Part shown: piece after piece, positions 7,252 through 7,798 of the stretch
Numbering within the stretch: position 1 is the first letter of the stretch
Layout of the letters: each line of letters begins with the position of its first letter
NCBI GenBank assembly: GCA_023454395.1
Contig: JAEYFY010000384.1
Span: 1 to 7,798 of the forward strand
Origin: Pseudomonadota bacterium
GTDB lineage: Bacteria; Pseudomonadota; Gammaproteobacteria; Enterobacterales; Enterobacteriaceae
Length of the DNA stretch: 7,798 nt
Direction: 5' to 3'
Notes under the pieces: model-generated
What the model was told of the DNA's origin: nothing
What the model saw: the letters and a program-made list of their open reading frames with translations, nothing else
The model's database searches: none
Made by a program: the position numbers and the translations under genes

Positions 7252-7374
7252 TACTCGTCATACTTCAAGCCACAGCGTTGTTGACTGCGTTCATTCGCAC
7301 TAGTCACATACTTATGTATGCTTCTAGCGACTCATTCACTTGTCGCCTAGCTGTGACTTGAATTATTTAGAGTA
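7252..7374 (+). repeat. Complete ERIC (IRU) element (copy 3)
   Basis: A 123-bp palindromic element bounded by TACTC (7252-7256) and its inverse GAGTA (7370-7374). Hallmarks of the enterobacterial ERIC/IRU family are ACTTCAAGC near the left end, GTTGACTGCGTTCATTCGC, the central CATACTTATGTATG (7307-7320) matching the ERIC core around ACTTATGTA, CATTCACTTGTCGCCT, and TTGAATTATTTAGAGTA at the right end. Family length is about 127 bp. ERICs are non-autonomous, non-coding and fold as a long RNA hairpin when transcribed. Insertion is reported at TA dinucleotides, consistent with the TA ends here. Confidence 0.9.
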
Positions 7375-7376
7375 CT

Positions 7377-7469
7377 TACTCGTTGAATTTTAAGTCGTAG
7401 CGTTGTTGACTGCGTTTATTCGCGGCTCATTCACTTGTCGCCTAGCTACACCTCGAATTATTTAGAGTA
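7377..7469 (+). repeat. ERIC element with hairpin-tip deletion (copy 4)
   Basis: A 93-bp element bounded by TACTC (7377-7381) and GAGTA (7465-7469), in the same orientation as copy 3 and separated from it by 2 bp. It is collinear with copy 3 except that the 30 bases equivalent to 7299-7328 are absent, joining ATTCGC to the GCTCATTCACTTGTCGCC arm. That segment is the central palindrome, so the fold keeps its stem and loses its tip. Point differences elsewhere (GAATTTTAAG for CATACTTCAAG) show it is not a very recent duplicate. Confidence 0.85.
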
Positions 7470-7591
7470 TATGTTCAATAATGTATTTATCGCATCTATA
7501 CTGATGAGAGAAATGTTTACTTTAGTTAATGATTGATGCTGGCAAATATTGATATTGTGCTTGCGGATCATGTCTTTTATATGCCGTTTTT
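7470..7591. other. Spacer between ERIC cluster and udp regulatory sites
   Basis: No gene or clear regulatory element is visible in these 122 AT-rich bases. The only structure seen is a weak dyad, AATAT-TG-ATATT (7545-7556), extendable to GC/GC at 7542-7560 with one bulge. It may be chance in such AT-rich DNA. On the yidB side, 7119-7174 holds the yidB ribosome site and no strong promoter. Confidence 0.5.
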
Positions 7592-7607
7592 TGTGATAGC
7601 AATCACA
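7592..7607. promoter_or_regulatory. Upstream CRP site of udp
   Basis: TGTGATAGCAATCACA is a perfect TGTGA-N6-TCACA dyad. Its centre lies about 93 bp upstream of the inferred udp transcription start and exactly 52 bp from the downstream CRP site. This is the spacing used at E. coli CytR/CRP promoters such as udp and deoP2, where CytR binds between two CRP dimers. Confidence 0.9.
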
Positions 7608-7620
7608 ATTTTATGAAATT

Positions 7621-7640
7621 GTTACTTTGTTTGTTGCCTT
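7621..7640 (+). promoter_or_regulatory. CytR half-site pair between CRP sites
   Basis: GTTACTTT (7621-7628, 6/8) and GTTGCCTT (7633-7640, 7/8) resemble the CytR octamer GTTGCATT as direct repeats 12 bp apart start to start. Their position between two CRP sites is where CytR is expected; it represses until cytidine is present. CytR sites are degenerate, so the context carries more weight than the match. Confidence 0.55.
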
Positions 7641-7643
7641 GTA

Positions 7644-7659
7644 AGTGATGTCGGTCACT
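7644..7659. promoter_or_regulatory. Promoter-proximal CRP site of udp
   Basis: AGTGATGTCGGTCACT matches TGTGA-N6-TCACA in all but its two outermost bases and is itself symmetric at the ends. Centred about 41 bp upstream of the inferred start, it takes the place of a -35 element, as in a class II CRP-activated promoter. Confidence 0.8.
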
Positions 7660-7676
7660 AAAAAGGTCTGGAAAAC

Positions 7677-7685
7677 TGATACAGT
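7677..7685 (+). promoter_or_regulatory. udp extended -10 promoter
   Basis: TGATACAGT gives TGn plus TACAGT (4/6 to TATAAT), predicting transcription from about 7692. No -35 hexamer is present; its place is taken by the CRP site at 7644-7659. The leader to the ATG is about 42 nt. Confidence 0.65.
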
Positions 7686-7733
7686 AACTTTTAATTTAAT
7701 GATCATTGGTTTTGTCCCATTGAGGAGTCCGAT

Positions 7734-7798
7734 ATGTCTGATGTATTTCACTTAGGTTTAACCAAAAATGACCTACAGGGTGCCACTTTAGCAATTGT
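7734..7798 (+). CDS. udp: Uridine phosphorylase, N-terminal 21 codons
   Basis: The window ends within this gene. The visible 21 residues, MSDVFHLGLTKNDLQGATLA and Ile, match the start of E. coli Udp almost exactly, except that two residues after the initiator are absent. The enzyme is a cytoplasmic hexamer that splits uridine with phosphate into uracil and ribose-1-phosphate for pyrimidine salvage and carbon use. GAGGAG (7722-7727) lies 6 nt before the ATG, a strong ribosome site. The paired CRP sites with a CytR-like site upstream are the known control design of this gene and support the assignment independently. The rest of the protein cannot be judged. Confidence 0.96.
   Translation, partial: MSDVFHLGLTKNDLQGATLAI

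Noticed and set aside
7069..7284. A 71-codon + strand reading frame across the yidB start and ERIC repeats
   Set aside because: It overlaps the yidB 5' end antisense and reads through repeat DNA; it has no ribosome site or recognisable protein and its sequence is explained by the ERIC units.
7175..7469. CRISPR array or phage attachment site at the repeat cluster
   Set aside because: Units are of unequal length, have no regular spacers, and carry ERIC termini and core; no integrase or cas gene is nearby.
7491..7515. Hammerhead-ribozyme-like core, CTGATGA followed by GAAA
   Set aside because: Only two bases lie between CTGATGA (7501-7507) and GAAA (7510-7513), so no stem II can form, and no flanking stems I or III were found.
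7698..7707. Perfect 10-bp palindrome AATGATCATT in the udp leader
   Set aside because: It is short and AT-rich, with no matching operator I recognise; chance is a sufficient explanation.

Overview
The window looks like core chromosome of an AT-rich enterobacterium of the Morganellaceae, most likely Proteus; the genus is inferred from protein similarity recalled from memory and from base composition, not from a search. All but one of the genes belong to familiar enterobacterial families, and the block bioP (yigM)-metR-metE-...-udp matches the E. coli order as I remember it. I found no convincing undescribed system. The least explained parts are one two-span membrane protein between metE and yidB, and a cluster of ERIC-type repeats upstream of udp.

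Layout. Positions 1-1526 (+) hold the 3' part of a CPA1-type Na+/H+ antiporter like YjcE, whose true start lies left of the window. Two bases later comes bioP/yigM (1529-2401, +), a DMT-family biotin importer. It converges on and overlaps by 86 bp the LysR regulator metR (2316-3269, -). The 106-bp space between metR and the divergent metE (3376-5649, +) carries two MetR-like dyads, a sigma70 promoter for metE and two to three tandem MetJ boxes. A long inverted repeat follows metE. Next is the unrecognised membrane protein (5828-6655, +) behind an extended -10 promoter, then a strong bidirectional terminator hairpin (6681-6715), then yidB (6726-7118, -).

The 615-bp gap between yidB and udp has two parts. 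About 295 bp (7175-7469) is a same-orientation cluster of ERIC (IRU) elements: two left-end fragments, one full 123-bp copy, and one 93-bp copy lacking exactly the 30-bp hairpin tip. The rest is the udp control region, with two CRP sites 52 bp apart, CytR-like octamers between them and an extended -10. The window ends 21 codons into udp (uridine phosphorylase).

Functionally, metR and metE form the cobalamin-independent methionine synthesis module: MetR activates in response to homocysteine and MetJ-SAM represses. BioP imports biotin, the antiporter works in ion and pH homeostasis, and udp salvages uridine under CRP/CytR control. The upstream antiporter and the two genes in place of ysgA between metE and udp are lineage-specific context.
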